Of a DNA stretch of 64,000 nucleotides, positions 33,757 through 41,858 are shown in pieces (the first letter of the stretch is position 1; the number at the start of each line of letters is the position of its first letter). The notes beneath the pieces are model-generated. The model worked only from the letters and a program-made list of their open reading frames with translations, ran no database searches and had not been told where the DNA came from. Made by a program: the position numbers and the translations under genes. Origin of the DNA: Amycolatopsis sp. QT-25 (GTDB lineage Bacteria; Actinomycetota; Actinomycetes; Mycobacteriales; Pseudonocardiaceae); contig NZ_CP120210.1 in NCBI RefSeq assembly GCF_029369745.1, forward strand, positions 5,580,001 to 5,644,000, in the 5' to 3' direction.

Positions 33757-34982
33757 GCGTTCTCCACCAGGCCGAAGTACTTCGCGGCCGTGTCCATGTC
33801 CTTGTCGCCACGACCGGAAAGGTTCACGATGATCAAGCCCTCGGGACCGAGTTCGCGGCCGAGCACCAGCGCGCCCGCCAGCGCGTGCGCCGACTCGACC
33901 GCCGGGATGATGCCCTCGGTGCGCGAAAGCAGCTTGAACGCGTCCATCGCCTCGGCGTCGGTCACCGGCCGGTACTCGGCGCGGCCGCTGTCCTTGAGCC
34001 ACGAGTGCTCCGGGCCGACGCCCGGGTAGTCGAGGCCCGCGGAGATCGAGTGCGACTCGACGGTCTGGCCGTCCTCGTCCTGCAGCAGGTACGTCAGCGC
34101 GCCGTGCAGGTTGCCCGGGGTGCCCTTGGTCAGCGTGGCACCGTGACGGTTGCCCTCGATGCCCTCGCCGCCCGGCTCGAGACCGACGAGACGGACTTCC
34201 GGGTCGTCGATGAAGCCGTGGAAGATGCCGATCGCGTTGGATCCACCGCCGACGCAGGCCGCGACGGCGTCCGGCAGGCGTCCGGCCTGCTCCAGGATCT
34301 GGACGCGGGCCTCCTCGCCGATGATCTTGTGGAAGTTGCGCACCATCATCGGGAACGGGTACGGGCCCGCCGCCGTGCCGAACAGGTAATGCGTGGTGTC
34401 GGCGTTGGTGACCCAGTCGCGCAAGGCCTCGTTGATCGCGTCCTTGAGCGTGCGCGAACCGGTCTTCACCGGGATGACCTCGGCGCCGAGCAGCTTCATG
34501 CGGGCGACGTTCAGCGCCTGCCGCTCGGTGTCGACCTCGCCCATGTAGACGATGCATTCCAGGTCCAGCAGCGCGCAGGCGGTGGCGGTGGCCACGCCGT
34601 GCTGACCGGCCCCGGTCTCGGCGATGACCCGCTTCTTGCCCATCCGCTTGGTGAGCAACGCCTGGCCAAGCACGTTGTTGATCTTGTGCGAACCGGTGTG
34701 GTTCAGATCCTCGCGCTTGAGGAAGACCCGGGCGCCGCCGGCGTGCTCACCGAAGCGCTTGGCCTCGGTGAGCAGCGACGGGCGACCGGCGTAGTCACGC
34801 AGGAGACGGCGGAACTCGTCGACGAAGTCCGGGTCGTTCCGCGCCTTGTCGTACTCGGCCGCGACCTCGTCGACGACGCCGATGAGCGCCTCGGGCATGA
34901 ACCGGCCGCCGTAGGGGCCGTAGTAGCCCCGGTCGTCCGGATCGTGCTTGCCGTGGGGTTCTTCGTGGTACTCAGTGGTCAT
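33753..34982 (-). CDS. trpB: Tryptophan synthase beta chain
   Basis: This 409-residue PLP enzyme makes tryptophan from indole and serine. The Schiff-base lysine is in NHTGSHKINN, the phosphate-binding loop is CVGGGSNAIG, and GAGQHG carries the catalytic region. ATG 34982 overlaps the trpC stop in ATGA. The stop overlaps the first micro-ORF of the 38-bp repeat rather than trpA itself. Confidence 0.98.
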   Translation of the reverse strand: MTTEYHEEPHGKHDPDDRGYYGPYGGRFMPEALIGVVDEVAAEYDKARNDPDFVDEFRRLLRDYAGRPSLLTEAKRFGEHAGGARVFLKREDLNHTGSHKINNVLGQALLTKRMGKKRVIAETGAGQHGVATATACALLDLECIVYMGEVDTERQALNVARMKLLGAEVIPVKTGSRTLKDAINEALRDWVTNADTTHYLFGTAAGPYPFPMMVRNFHKIIGEEARVQILEQAGRLPDAVAACVGGGSNAIGIFHGFIDDPEVRLVGLEPGGEGIEGNRHGATLTKGTPGNLHGALTYLLQDEDGQTVESHSISAGLDYPGVGPEHSWLKDSGRAEYRPVTDAEAMDAFKLLSRTEGIIPAVESAHALAGALVLGRELGPEGLIIVNLSGRGDKDMDTAAKYFGLVENA

Positions 34983-35788
34983 CGAGAAGGCCTCGGGCAG
35001 GCGGGGTGCGATCCGGCGGTGACGAGCTTGACCAGCGCGCCCTTCGGGTCGCCCGAAGCGACGAGCCCTTCGCCCACGAGAACGGCGTCGGCGCCGTGAC
35101 CCGCGTAGGACATCAGGTCACCGGGACCGCGGACACCGGACTCGGCGATCTTGAAGACGTCCATCGGCAGGCCGGGGGCCAGCCGCGAGAAGACGTCACG
35201 ATCGACCTCGAGGGTGTGCAGGTTGCGGGCGTTGACGCCGATCACCTTGGCGCCGGCTTCGAGGGCCTTGTCGGCCTCTTCGGCGTTGTGGATCTCGACC
35301 AGCGCGGTCATCCCGAGCGATTCGACCCGGTCCAGCAACGCGATCAGGGCGTTCTGCTCCAGCGCCGCCACGATCAGCAGGACCATGTCCGCGCCGTGCA
35401 GCCGCGCCTCGTGGACCTGGTACGGGCTGACGATGAAGTCTTTGCGCAGCACCGGGATGTCCACCGCGGCGCGGACCGCGTCGAGGTCGGCGAGCGAACC
35501 GCCGAAGCGCCGCTGCTCGGTCAGCACGCTGATCACCCGGGCGCCGCCGTCGGCGTAGTCCTTCGCCAGCGCGGCCGGATCGGGGATCTCGGCCAGCTCA
35601 CCCTTGGACGGGCTGCGCCGCTTCACCTCGGCGATGACGCCGATACCGGACTCGCGCAGGGCCGCGAGCACGTCTCGGGGGGGCGCGACCTGGGTCGCGC
35701 GCTTCTTCAGTTCGTCGAACGGCAGAACCGCCTCGCGCTCGGCGAGATCGGCACGGACGCCGGCGACGATGTCTTCGAGCACGCTCAC
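34979..35788 (-). CDS. trpC: Indole-3-glycerol phosphate synthase
   Basis: This 269-residue TIM barrel converts carboxyphenylaminodeoxyribulose phosphate to indole-3-glycerol phosphate. Conserved pieces are EVKRRSPSKGEL (catalytic Lys), VLRKDFIVSPYQVHEAR and IGVNARNLHTLEVD. The start is GTG 35788. The 192-base gap to the upstream membrane gene contains an imperfect dyad (35883-35913), so trpCBA could have its own promoter. Confidence 0.97.
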   Translation of the reverse strand: MSVLEDIVAGVRADLAEREAVLPFDELKKRATQVAPPRDVLAALRESGIGVIAEVKRRSPSKGELAEIPDPAALAKDYADGGARVISVLTEQRRFGGSLADLDAVRAAVDIPVLRKDFIVSPYQVHEARLHGADMVLLIVAALEQNALIALLDRVESLGMTALVEIHNAEEADKALEAGAKVIGVNARNLHTLEVDRDVFSRLAPGLPMDVFKIAESGVRGPGDLMSYAGHGADAVLVGEGLVASGDPKGALVKLVTAGSHPACPRPSR

Positions 35789-35980
35789 CGGAGTCCCTCA
35801 CCGGCTGTCGTACTCACGGATTCCTTCGCAAGGTCGCTCACAAAAACCTTCCCCTTCCCGCCGAAACGATGCTAACCCCCGCACGGATACGTCCTGGTTC
35901 CGGGTATGTCCGTTACTCCGAATGCCAACCGTGTCATCTTTCGCGGTGCAGATCTCGAAAACGCGCGTTTTCCGCGGCCG

Positions 35981-36568
35981 TCACCGGGTCGCGGTGGGAT
36001 CTTCGCCTTCGGACAGCGCCTCCCACAGTTCGGTCTCCGGATCCTTCGCGGCCCGCTTCTTCGTTCCCGGCGCCGAATACTTCGCGCCGAGACGCGGCAT
36101 CCGGCCCGCGCCCTTGATGGCTGCCAACCCGCCGGCGACCACGAGAATTCCCCCGAGGATCGCGAGGCCGCGGGCTCCCAGCAACTGGGCGACCGGGAGA
36201 CCGTCGGCGAAACCGCTCAACGAGCCGCCCACCACACCGAGCCATACCGCGGCGACCCCGGACACGGCCAGTACCACGCCGAGCACCCGGCGTGGCCAGC
36301 CGCCGGTGGCGATCAGTCCCGCCGTGCCGGCGAGCGCGAGCAACGCGAGGGGAACCAGCGCAACGGCGCGCTGTGCACCGATTTCCGTGTAGAGCACCGT
36401 GCCGCGCACGCCACCGTCACGGAACTCGGCGAACCACACGAGCTGCGAAGACCCCCACAACGCGACCGCGCCCAGCAGCAGGCCCACCACGGCGATCCAC
36501 AGTGGACGCTTGGCCTGCTTCGGCGGCGGGGCGGCGTCTTCCGGGGTCTCAGACACGAGCGCTGTCAC
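35981..36568 (-). CDS. Trp-operon membrane protein (TIGR02234-like)
   Basis: This 195-residue protein has four membrane helices (about 22-42, 65-85, 95-115, 130-152), a basic C-terminal tail and the opening KQAKRPLWIAVV. It matches the conserved membrane protein found between trpE and trpC in actinobacteria (Rv1610 in M. tuberculosis). Its function is unknown; a transport or export role has only been guessed. Its start overlaps the end of trpE by 20 bases. Confidence 0.9.
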   Translation of the reverse strand: MTALVSETPEDAAPPPKQAKRPLWIAVVGLLLGAVALWGSSQLVWFAEFRDGGVRGTVLYTEIGAQRAVALVPLALLALAGTAGLIATGGWPRRVLGVVLAVSGVAAVWLGVVGGSLSGFADGLPVAQLLGARGLAILGGILVVAGGLAAIKGAGRMPRLGAKYSAPGTKKRAAKDPETELWEALSEGEDPTATR

Positions 36569-38120
36569 CCGCCGGGTCGAGTTCGTCCGCCGCGATCATC
36601 GTCTGCGCCGCCGCGACGGCGGACAGCACGGTGCGGGCCTTGTTGAGCGACTCGTTGTCCTCGTAGTCGGCCACCGAATCGGCGACGACTCCCCCACCGG
36701 CCTGGACGTACGCGGTGCCGTCCTTCATCAGCGCGGTGCGGATCGCGATCGCGGTGTCGGCGTCCCCGGCGAAGTCGAGATAGCCGACGACACCGCCGTA
36801 GAGCGCCCTCCTGGTCGGCTCCAGTTCCTCGATCAGCTGCATCGCGCGGACCTTCGGCGCGCCCGAAAGCGTCCCGGCCGGGAAACAGGCGGTGACCGCG
36901 TCGAAGGCCGTCTTGTCGTCGAGAAGTTCGCCGGTGACCGTGGAGACGATGTGCATGACGTGGCTGTAGCGCTCGACGTCGAAGAAGTCGACGACGCGCA
37001 CGGTGCCGGGCTTGCAGACCTTGCCGAGGTCGTTGCGGCCGAGGTCGACGAGCATCAGGTGCTCGGCGCGTTCCTTCTCGTCCGCGAGCAGGTCCTTGGC
37101 CAGCTGCGCGTCCTCTTCCGGATCGGCGCCGCGCCAGCGGGTGCCCGCGATCGGATGCGTGGTCGCCCGGCCGTCCCGGACGGTGACCAGCGACTCCGGG
37201 CTGGACCCGACGATGTCGAAACCGGTCAGGCGCAGCAGGTACATGTACGGGCTCGGGTTGGACGTGCGCAGGACGCGGTAGACGTCCAGCGCGTCGGCCT
37301 GGGTCTCGATCTCGAAGCGTTGCGACGGCACGATCTGGAACGCTTCGCCCGCCTTGATCGCCTCGACGGCCTTCTCGACGGCCGCGTGGAAGTCCGGTTT
37401 GGTGCGGCGGCGCGTGAATTCGGGCGCGGGGCGGTCGAACACGGCGGCCGTGGCCGGGGCCGCGACGTGCAGCTGCTTGGTCATCGCGTTCAAGCGCGCG
37501 ACGGCGTCGTCGTACGCCGCGTCGACACGCTCGGGTGAATCGTCCCAGTTGACCGCGTTGGCGATCAGCGTGACGGTGCCCTCGTGGTGGTCGAAGGCGG
37601 CCAGGTCGGTGGCCAGGAGCATGGTGAGCTCGGGGATGTCGAGGTCCCGTTCGGCGAGTTCGGGGAGCCGTTCGAGCCAGCGGACGGCGTCGTAGCCGAT
37701 GTAGCCGACCATGCCGCCGGTGAGCGGCGGCATGCCGGGCAGCTGCTCGGTGTGGAGCGCGGCGACGGTCTCGCGCAGCACGGTGAGCGGGTCGCCCTCG
37801 GTCGGGAGGCCGACCGGCGGGGCGCCCGTCCAGACGGCCTCGCCGTCACGCACGGTCAACGCGGCGGGGCTGTCGACACCGATGAACGACCATCGGCTCC
37901 ACGAAGCGCCGTTCTCCGCCGATTCGAAGAGGAACGTCCCCGGCCGGTCGGCGGCGAGCTTGCGGTAGACCCCGATGGGGGTCTCACCGTCGGCGAGCAC
38001 GCGGCGGACAACGGGGATGACGCGACGGCCCTCGGCGAGTGCGCGGAACTCGTCGCGCGAAGGGCTGACCGAGCCGAGCCCCGACGGGCTGGCGTTTGCG
38101 GCGCTGACCATGCCGCTCAT
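36549..38120 (-). CDS. trpE: Anthranilate synthase component I
   Basis: This 523-residue enzyme turns chorismate and ammonia into anthranilate. The tryptophan feedback region shows FLFESAENGASWSRWSFIG. The catalytic C-terminal domain has IVPSQRFE, PIAGTRWRG, LVDLGRNDLG and GTLSGAPKVRAMQLIEELE. ATG 38120 and ATG 38111 are both possible; neither has a strong ribosome-binding site. The glutaminase subunit TrpG is not encoded here. It is divergent from a TetR gene, with a perfect dyad 38 bases upstream. Confidence 0.96.
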   Translation of the reverse strand: MSGMVSAANASPSGLGSVSPSRDEFRALAEGRRVIPVVRRVLADGETPIGVYRKLAADRPGTFLFESAENGASWSRWSFIGVDSPAALTVRDGEAVWTGAPPVGLPTEGDPLTVLRETVAALHTEQLPGMPPLTGGMVGYIGYDAVRWLERLPELAERDLDIPELTMLLATDLAAFDHHEGTVTLIANAVNWDDSPERVDAAYDDAVARLNAMTKQLHVAAPATAAVFDRPAPEFTRRRTKPDFHAAVEKAVEAIKAGEAFQIVPSQRFEIETQADALDVYRVLRTSNPSPYMYLLRLTGFDIVGSSPESLVTVRDGRATTHPIAGTRWRGADPEEDAQLAKDLLADEKERAEHLMLVDLGRNDLGKVCKPGTVRVVDFFDVERYSHVMHIVSTVTGELLDDKTAFDAVTACFPAGTLSGAPKVRAMQLIEELEPTRRALYGGVVGYLDFAGDADTAIAIRTALMKDGTAYVQAGGGVVADSVADYEDNESLNKARTVLSAVAAAQTMIAADELDPAGDSARV

Positions 38121-38157
38121 TGTGCTGCAACGACCGGGAGGCCGGGGACCGGGGGCG

Positions 38158-38179
38158 AAATTCAAGTATTGTTGAATTT
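38158..38179. promoter_or_regulatory. TetR-type operator between trpE and tetR
   Basis: AAATTCAA (38158-38165) and TTGAATTT (38172-38179) form a perfect inverted repeat with a 6-base spacer, AT-rich in a GC-rich context. It lies in the 86-base divergent gap, 28 bases before the TetR start and 38 bases before trpE. Binding by the adjacent TetR is the natural reading, and it could affect both promoters. Confidence 0.7.
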
Positions 38180-38206
38180 TACGCCGGGTCCGTTCATGAT
38201 GGCGCC

Positions 38207-38812
38207 ATGGCTGTGGAAGACACTACCGCCCGGCGCCGGGGACGGCGGCCCGGCGGGCAGGACACCCGCACCGCGCTGATCGAGGCGGCGCGCGTGGTGT
38301 TCGGGGAGAGCGGCTTCGACGGCGCGACCGTACGCGCGATCGCGACCAGGGCCGGGGTGGACGCGGCGATGGTCAACCACTGGTTCGGCAGCAAGGAAGG
38401 CCTTTTCGGCCAAGCCATCCTGAAGCTCCCCTTCGACCCGCGTGAACTCCTCGCCGAGTTGAAGAACGGCCCCGACGACGAGTTCGGGCAGCGGATCGTG
38501 CGAACCTTCCTCACCCGGTGGGACGGCGCGGGCGGCGACGTGTTCCAGGCCCTCGTCCGCAGCGTCGCCGGACACGAGCAGGCGGCACAGGTGCTGCGCG
38601 GGTTCTTCCAGAACTTCTTCACCAAGGTGATCGGCGACATCGGCGCGGACGACATCGAACTGCGGACGACCCTCTGCGCGTCCCAGCTGGTCGGCATGGG
38701 CATGGTCCGGTACGTCGCGAAGTTCGAGCCGATGGCTTCGAGCGAGATCGAGCCGCTGGTGACCGCGATCGCGCCGACCATGCAGCGGTACCTGACCGGG
38801 AAGATCGACTGA
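38207..38812 (+). CDS. TetR-family transcriptional regulator
   Basis: This 201-residue repressor has an N-terminal helix-turn-helix (about 20-65: ALIEAARVVFGESGFDGATV, then AAMVNHWFGSKEGLF). The C-terminal ligand domain resembles TetR_C of the AefR-like group found in actinomycetes. ATG 38207 is chosen over upstream in-frame starts because the basic ARRRGRRPGG leader precedes the HTH directly. It is divergent from trpE with a shared operator. The ligand is unknown. Confidence 0.9.
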   Translation: MAVEDTTARRRGRRPGGQDTRTALIEAARVVFGESGFDGATVRAIATRAGVDAAMVNHWFGSKEGLFGQAILKLPFDPRELLAELKNGPDDEFGQRIVRTFLTRWDGAGGDVFQALVRSVAGHEQAAQVLRGFFQNFFTKVIGDIGADDIELRTTLCASQLVGMGMVRYVAKFEPMASSEIEPLVTAIAPTMQRYLTGKID

Positions 38813-38975
38813 CCCGGTCCGCCGCGGGGAGAATTCTCCCGGCCGTCGAGGCACGGGTGTCGCGCGGGTGAAGGCTTTCTTATTCACCCTGAAGGTAGCG
38901 AAGAGGTCTTCACCACCCGCCGATGTGCTCACTGGGGACACTGGGACGGCTGTGGCGCCCGCGCCGGGTCGCGAG

Positions 38976-39030
38976 GTCCGTGAAGGCCTCCTTGAGGGAC
39001 CCTGGGTCCCTCAAGGAGGCCTTCACGGAC
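38976..39030. repeat. Perfect 55-bp palindrome of the GGCC family
   Basis: Twenty-seven bases starting GTCCGTGAAGGCCTCC are exactly mirrored around a single central T at 39003. It is the most perfect copy in the window. It lies 164 bases after the TetR stop in a region without genes. RNA from either strand would form a nearly loopless hairpin, and the DNA could extrude as a cruciform. Confidence 0.85.
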
Positions 39031-39074
39031 TTGCCACCCACACGACACCTTTGCCTCACCCCTCAAGCGGAACT

Positions 39075-39111
39075 CACGTGACTGGAGGCGCGACACACGT
39101 GACTGGAGGCG
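39075..39111. repeat. Tandem CACGTGACTGGAGGCG, 21-bp period
   Basis: CACGTGACTGGAGGCG occurs at 39075-39090 and again at 39096-39111. Each is followed by a different 5-base spacer, and GGAACT appears on both sides. A third CACGTG stands at about 39133. It is a non-palindromic short intergenic repeat of unknown role. Confidence 0.7.
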
Positions 39112-39531
39112 GAACTCGCGGGCTGAGTGTCACGTGGCCCCGAACGGCACCGTCACTGGCTCAGTCCGCGTCCGGCTCGATTTCCTTGGCAGAAATAGGG
39201 ATGGTCACGTCGTCGTGGACCGTCTGCGCGGTGACGTGTTCGGCGAGCGCACTGTCCGAAGTGGACCGAGGACGCCCGGCGACGCGCGGCCGTCTTCTCG
39301 GGCGGTCACCCTTGCCCACTGTCGCACCGCGACGACCACGGACCTCGGCCGAGCGCGCGAGGGAGCAGGCGTCCCAGACCGTCGTCTTCTGACCGGCCTT
39401 CTCGGCGGCGTCCGCTCCCGCCGGGACCGCGTACGATTTCCGGCTCGGCGACCAATAAGGAACAGGACGACCATGTCCCCGCCCTCGCCGCCGACCTGCA
39501 CCCGCGTGTACCGGAAGGCCGAACGGACCGA
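39112..39531 (-). other. Gene-free stretch with coding-like remnant
   Basis: No intact gene is visible. On the minus strand a frame with good third-position G/C shows SYAVPAGADAAEKAGQKTTV and, at the end, EHVTAQTVHDDVTIPISAKE before a TGA at about 39161. It has no credible start and I do not recognise it. It may be the eroded end of a former gene. Confidence 0.35.
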
Positions 39532-39630
39532 TCAGGCGACGGACCGCACCACCGTCTCGGAGCCGTCCTCGACGATGTACAGGTGGATCAGGGCGACGAT
39601 CCCGACCAGGACGTCGGCGACGACGCTCAC
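39532..39630 (-). pseudogene. DUF1304 N-terminal remnant
   Basis: The 32-codon frame from GTG 39630 reads VADVLVGIVALIHLYIV, the first membrane helix of DUF1304 proteins (normally about 120 residues), then turns into unrelated sequence and stops. The GTGA overlap with the hisI stop suggests the intact gene was once coupled to hisI. Confidence 0.55.
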
Positions 39631-39992
39631 CGGTCCTGCTCGCTCTCGTCGGCCAGCAGCAGCCGTTCGTCGGTGTCGAAGCAGGTGTGCGTGCCGGTGT
39701 GACAGGCCGGGCCGGTCTGCTCGACACGCAGGAGGACGGTGTCGCCGTCGCAGTCGATCCGCACCTCGCGTACGTGCTGGACGTGGCCGGAGGTCTCGCC
39801 CTTGACCCACAGTTCCTCGCGGCTGCGCGAATAGTAGGTGCCGCGCCGCGTCGTGAGGGTGCGCTCCAGCGCCTCGTCGTTCATCCACGCCATCATCAGC
39901 ACGTCCGATGTGGAGTGTTCGACGACGACGGCGGCGATCAGCCCGTCGGCGTTGCGCTTCAACCGGTCCGAGAGGGCGGGATCAAGTCTCAT
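39627..39992 (-). CDS. hisI: Phosphoribosyl-AMP cyclohydrolase
   Basis: This 121-residue enzyme opens the purine ring of PR-AMP, the third step of histidine synthesis. It is the stand-alone type without the HisE domain. Metal-binding residues are in VRIDCDGDTVLL and the Cys-rich PACHTGTHTCF. WMNDEALERTL and TYYSRSREELWVKGETS are typical. The start overlaps the upstream membrane gene by 11 bases. Confidence 0.97.
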   Translation of the reverse strand: MRLDPALSDRLKRNADGLIAAVVVEHSTSDVLMMAWMNDEALERTLTTRRGTYYSRSREELWVKGETSGHVQHVREVRIDCDGDTVLLRVEQTGPACHTGTHTCFDTDERLLLADESEQDR

Positions 39993-40371
39993 TCGTGGCT
40001 CCGAGCAGGTGCCGTTTCACCGGCATCGAGTTGAGCAGGACCGCCGTGTAGACGTACCCGGCGAAGAGGATCCCGGAGACGATCTTCACCCAGAAGAGTT
40101 CCGCCGCCAGCAGGGAAAGCGCGTGCAGCAACGCGAACAGGAAGCTGACGCCGAAACCGGCGAACCGTGCCGAAGACATCCTCAGCACCAGCCCCGCCAC
40201 GACGAGACCGCCCAGGACCAGCGACGTCCCCGGCAGCAGGAACGTCCGCGCGGAGGAGTACGGCGCGAACATGAGGATCCCGGCCAGCGCGAGGTAGGCG
40301 AGGGGAAGCCCGAGCAGCAGCGCGCAGACGACCTTGACCTCGGTGGCGGCCTTCCACTGGGCCGGCATCAC
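39982..40371 (-). CDS. Small membrane protein between hisF and hisI
   Basis: This 129-residue protein has four hydrophobic helices (about 12-35, 45-62, 68-90, 93-112). The GTG start at 40371 overlaps the hisF stop in GTGA, and its end overlaps the hisI start by 11 bases, so it is tightly embedded in the his operon. I do not recognise a family with known function. The embedding suggests co-expression, not necessarily a role in histidine synthesis. Confidence 0.8.
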   Translation of the reverse strand: MMPAQWKAATEVKVVCALLLGLPLAYLALAGILMFAPYSSARTFLLPGTSLVLGGLVVAGLVLRMSSARFAGFGVSFLFALLHALSLLAAELFWVKIVSGILFAGYVYTAVLLNSMPVKRHLLGATNET

Positions 40372-41141
40372 CGGACCACGACTCCCCCGGCGCGCAGCGC
40401 GCCTTTGACTTCGCCGATCTTCAACTGCCCGAAGTGGAACACGCTGGCGGCGAGCACCGCGTCGGCACCGGCCTCGACGGCGGGCAGGAAGTGCCCGAGC
40501 GCGCCGGCGCCGCCGCTGGCGATCACCGGGACGCGGACCGCGCGGCGCACCTGGCCCAGGAGTTCGAGGTCGAAGCCGTTCTTGGTGCCGTCGGCGTCCA
40601 TCGAGTTGAGCAGGATCTCACCGACGCCGAGTTCTTCCCCGCGTGCGGCCCACTCGACGGCGTCGATCCCGGTGCCGCGGCGCCCGCCGTGCGTGGTCAC
40701 CTCGAAGCCGGACGGTGTCGGCTCGGTGCCCTCGGGCACCCGGCGCGCGTCCACCGACAGCACGACGCACTGCGCGCCGAACCGGCGGGACGCCTCGCGC
40801 AGGAACTCCGGCCGCGCGAGGGCGGCGGTGTTGATGCTCACCTTGTCCGCGCCGGTGCGCAGCAGCCGGTTGACGTCGTCGTTCGTGCGCACGCCGCCAC
40901 CGACGGTGAGCGGAATGAACACCTGCTCCGCGGTCCGGCGGACGACGTCGAAGGTGGTCTCACGGTCCCCGGAGGACGCCGTGACGTCGAGGAACGTGAG
41001 CTCGTCCGCGCCCTCGGCGTCGTACAGACGGGCGAGTTCGACGGGGTCGCCGGCGTCGCGCAGGTCGGCGAAGTTGACACCCTTCACCACACGGCCCGCG
41101 TCGACGTCGAGACACGGGATGACCCTGACTGCGACTGACAT
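40368..41141 (-). CDS. hisF: Imidazole glycerol phosphate synthase subunit HisF
   Basis: This 257-residue TIM barrel cyclises PRFAR with ammonia delivered by HisH, giving imidazole glycerol phosphate and AICAR. The two catalytic aspartates are in VIPCLDVDAGRVVKG and VVLSVDARR. Phosphate loops include IASGGAGALGHF. ATG 41141 is preferred over an upstream in-frame ATG because the family begins with AVRVIPCLD. HisH is encoded 4 kb away on the same strand. Confidence 0.97.
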   Translation of the reverse strand: MSVAVRVIPCLDVDAGRVVKGVNFADLRDAGDPVELARLYDAEGADELTFLDVTASSGDRETTFDVVRRTAEQVFIPLTVGGGVRTNDDVNRLLRTGADKVSINTAALARPEFLREASRRFGAQCVVLSVDARRVPEGTEPTPSGFEVTTHGGRRGTGIDAVEWAARGEELGVGEILLNSMDADGTKNGFDLELLGQVRRAVRVPVIASGGAGALGHFLPAVEAGADAVLAASVFHFGQLKIGEVKGALRAGGVVVR

Positions 41142-41348
41142 GGGCACAAGCGTAGTCAAGAGCCGTTCCGAGTTCGCGGGATGGCACGAGCGGGCCGCCG
41201 ATCCCTCGGGTGCGGAACCGGATCCGCCTTCGTCCGGCTGGAGACCGCCCTGCGGTGATCACGTTCACGCCGGAAAGTTCCGTTCCCGACGCATCAGCCG
41301 GGTCCCGCCGTGCGTCTCTGGAGCGAGACCACCGGCTGAGGGGGAAAC

Positions 41349-41858
41349 GTGCCTGCGACCTTCGACGAGTTCGTCGCGGATCGCCTGGACGGGCTCCTGC
41401 GCTACGCGACCGTCCTGACCGACGATCCGTATCTGGCGCAGGACATCGTCCAGGAGGTACTGCTGCGTGCTCAGCAACGCTGGCCGAAGATCGACTCGCC
41501 ACCGACGTACGTCCGCCGGATGGTGACCAACGAGTACCTGTCGTGGCGACGGCGCCTCGCGGTCCGCCGCGTGGTGCCGTCGTCGCCGGAGTTCCTCGAC
41601 CAGGTGAGCCCGCCGGTCTCCGATCACGCCATCGAGTACGACGAACGCGACGCGATGCTGGACCGGCTCGCGAAGCTCCCGCGCAAACAACGCGCCGCGA
41701 TCGTGCTCCGCTACTACGAGAACTACTCCGACGAGGAGATCGGCGCGGTACTCCGCTGCGCGAAGTCGACCGTGCGCAGCCAAATCTCGCGCGCGCTCGC
41801 GACGCTGCGGGAAACCGGGACGGCCTCGTCCGCGCAGCCCACGGGAGCCCGCAAATGA
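41349..41858 (+). CDS. SigE-family ECF sigma factor
   Basis: This 169-residue sigma factor of the actinobacterial SigE-like group has region 2 (FDEFVADRLDGLLRYATVLT) and region 4 (DEEIGAVLRCAKSTVRSQIS). GTG 41349 follows GAGGGGGAAA. The stop overlaps the start of the next gene in ATGA. That partner, a single-pass membrane protein, probably controls it. Confidence 0.9.
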   Translation: MPATFDEFVADRLDGLLRYATVLTDDPYLAQDIVQEVLLRAQQRWPKIDSPPTYVRRMVTNEYLSWRRRLAVRRVVPSSPEFLDQVSPPVSDHAIEYDERDAMLDRLAKLPRKQRAAIVLRYYENYSDEEIGAVLRCAKSTVRSQISRALATLRETGTASSAQPTGARK

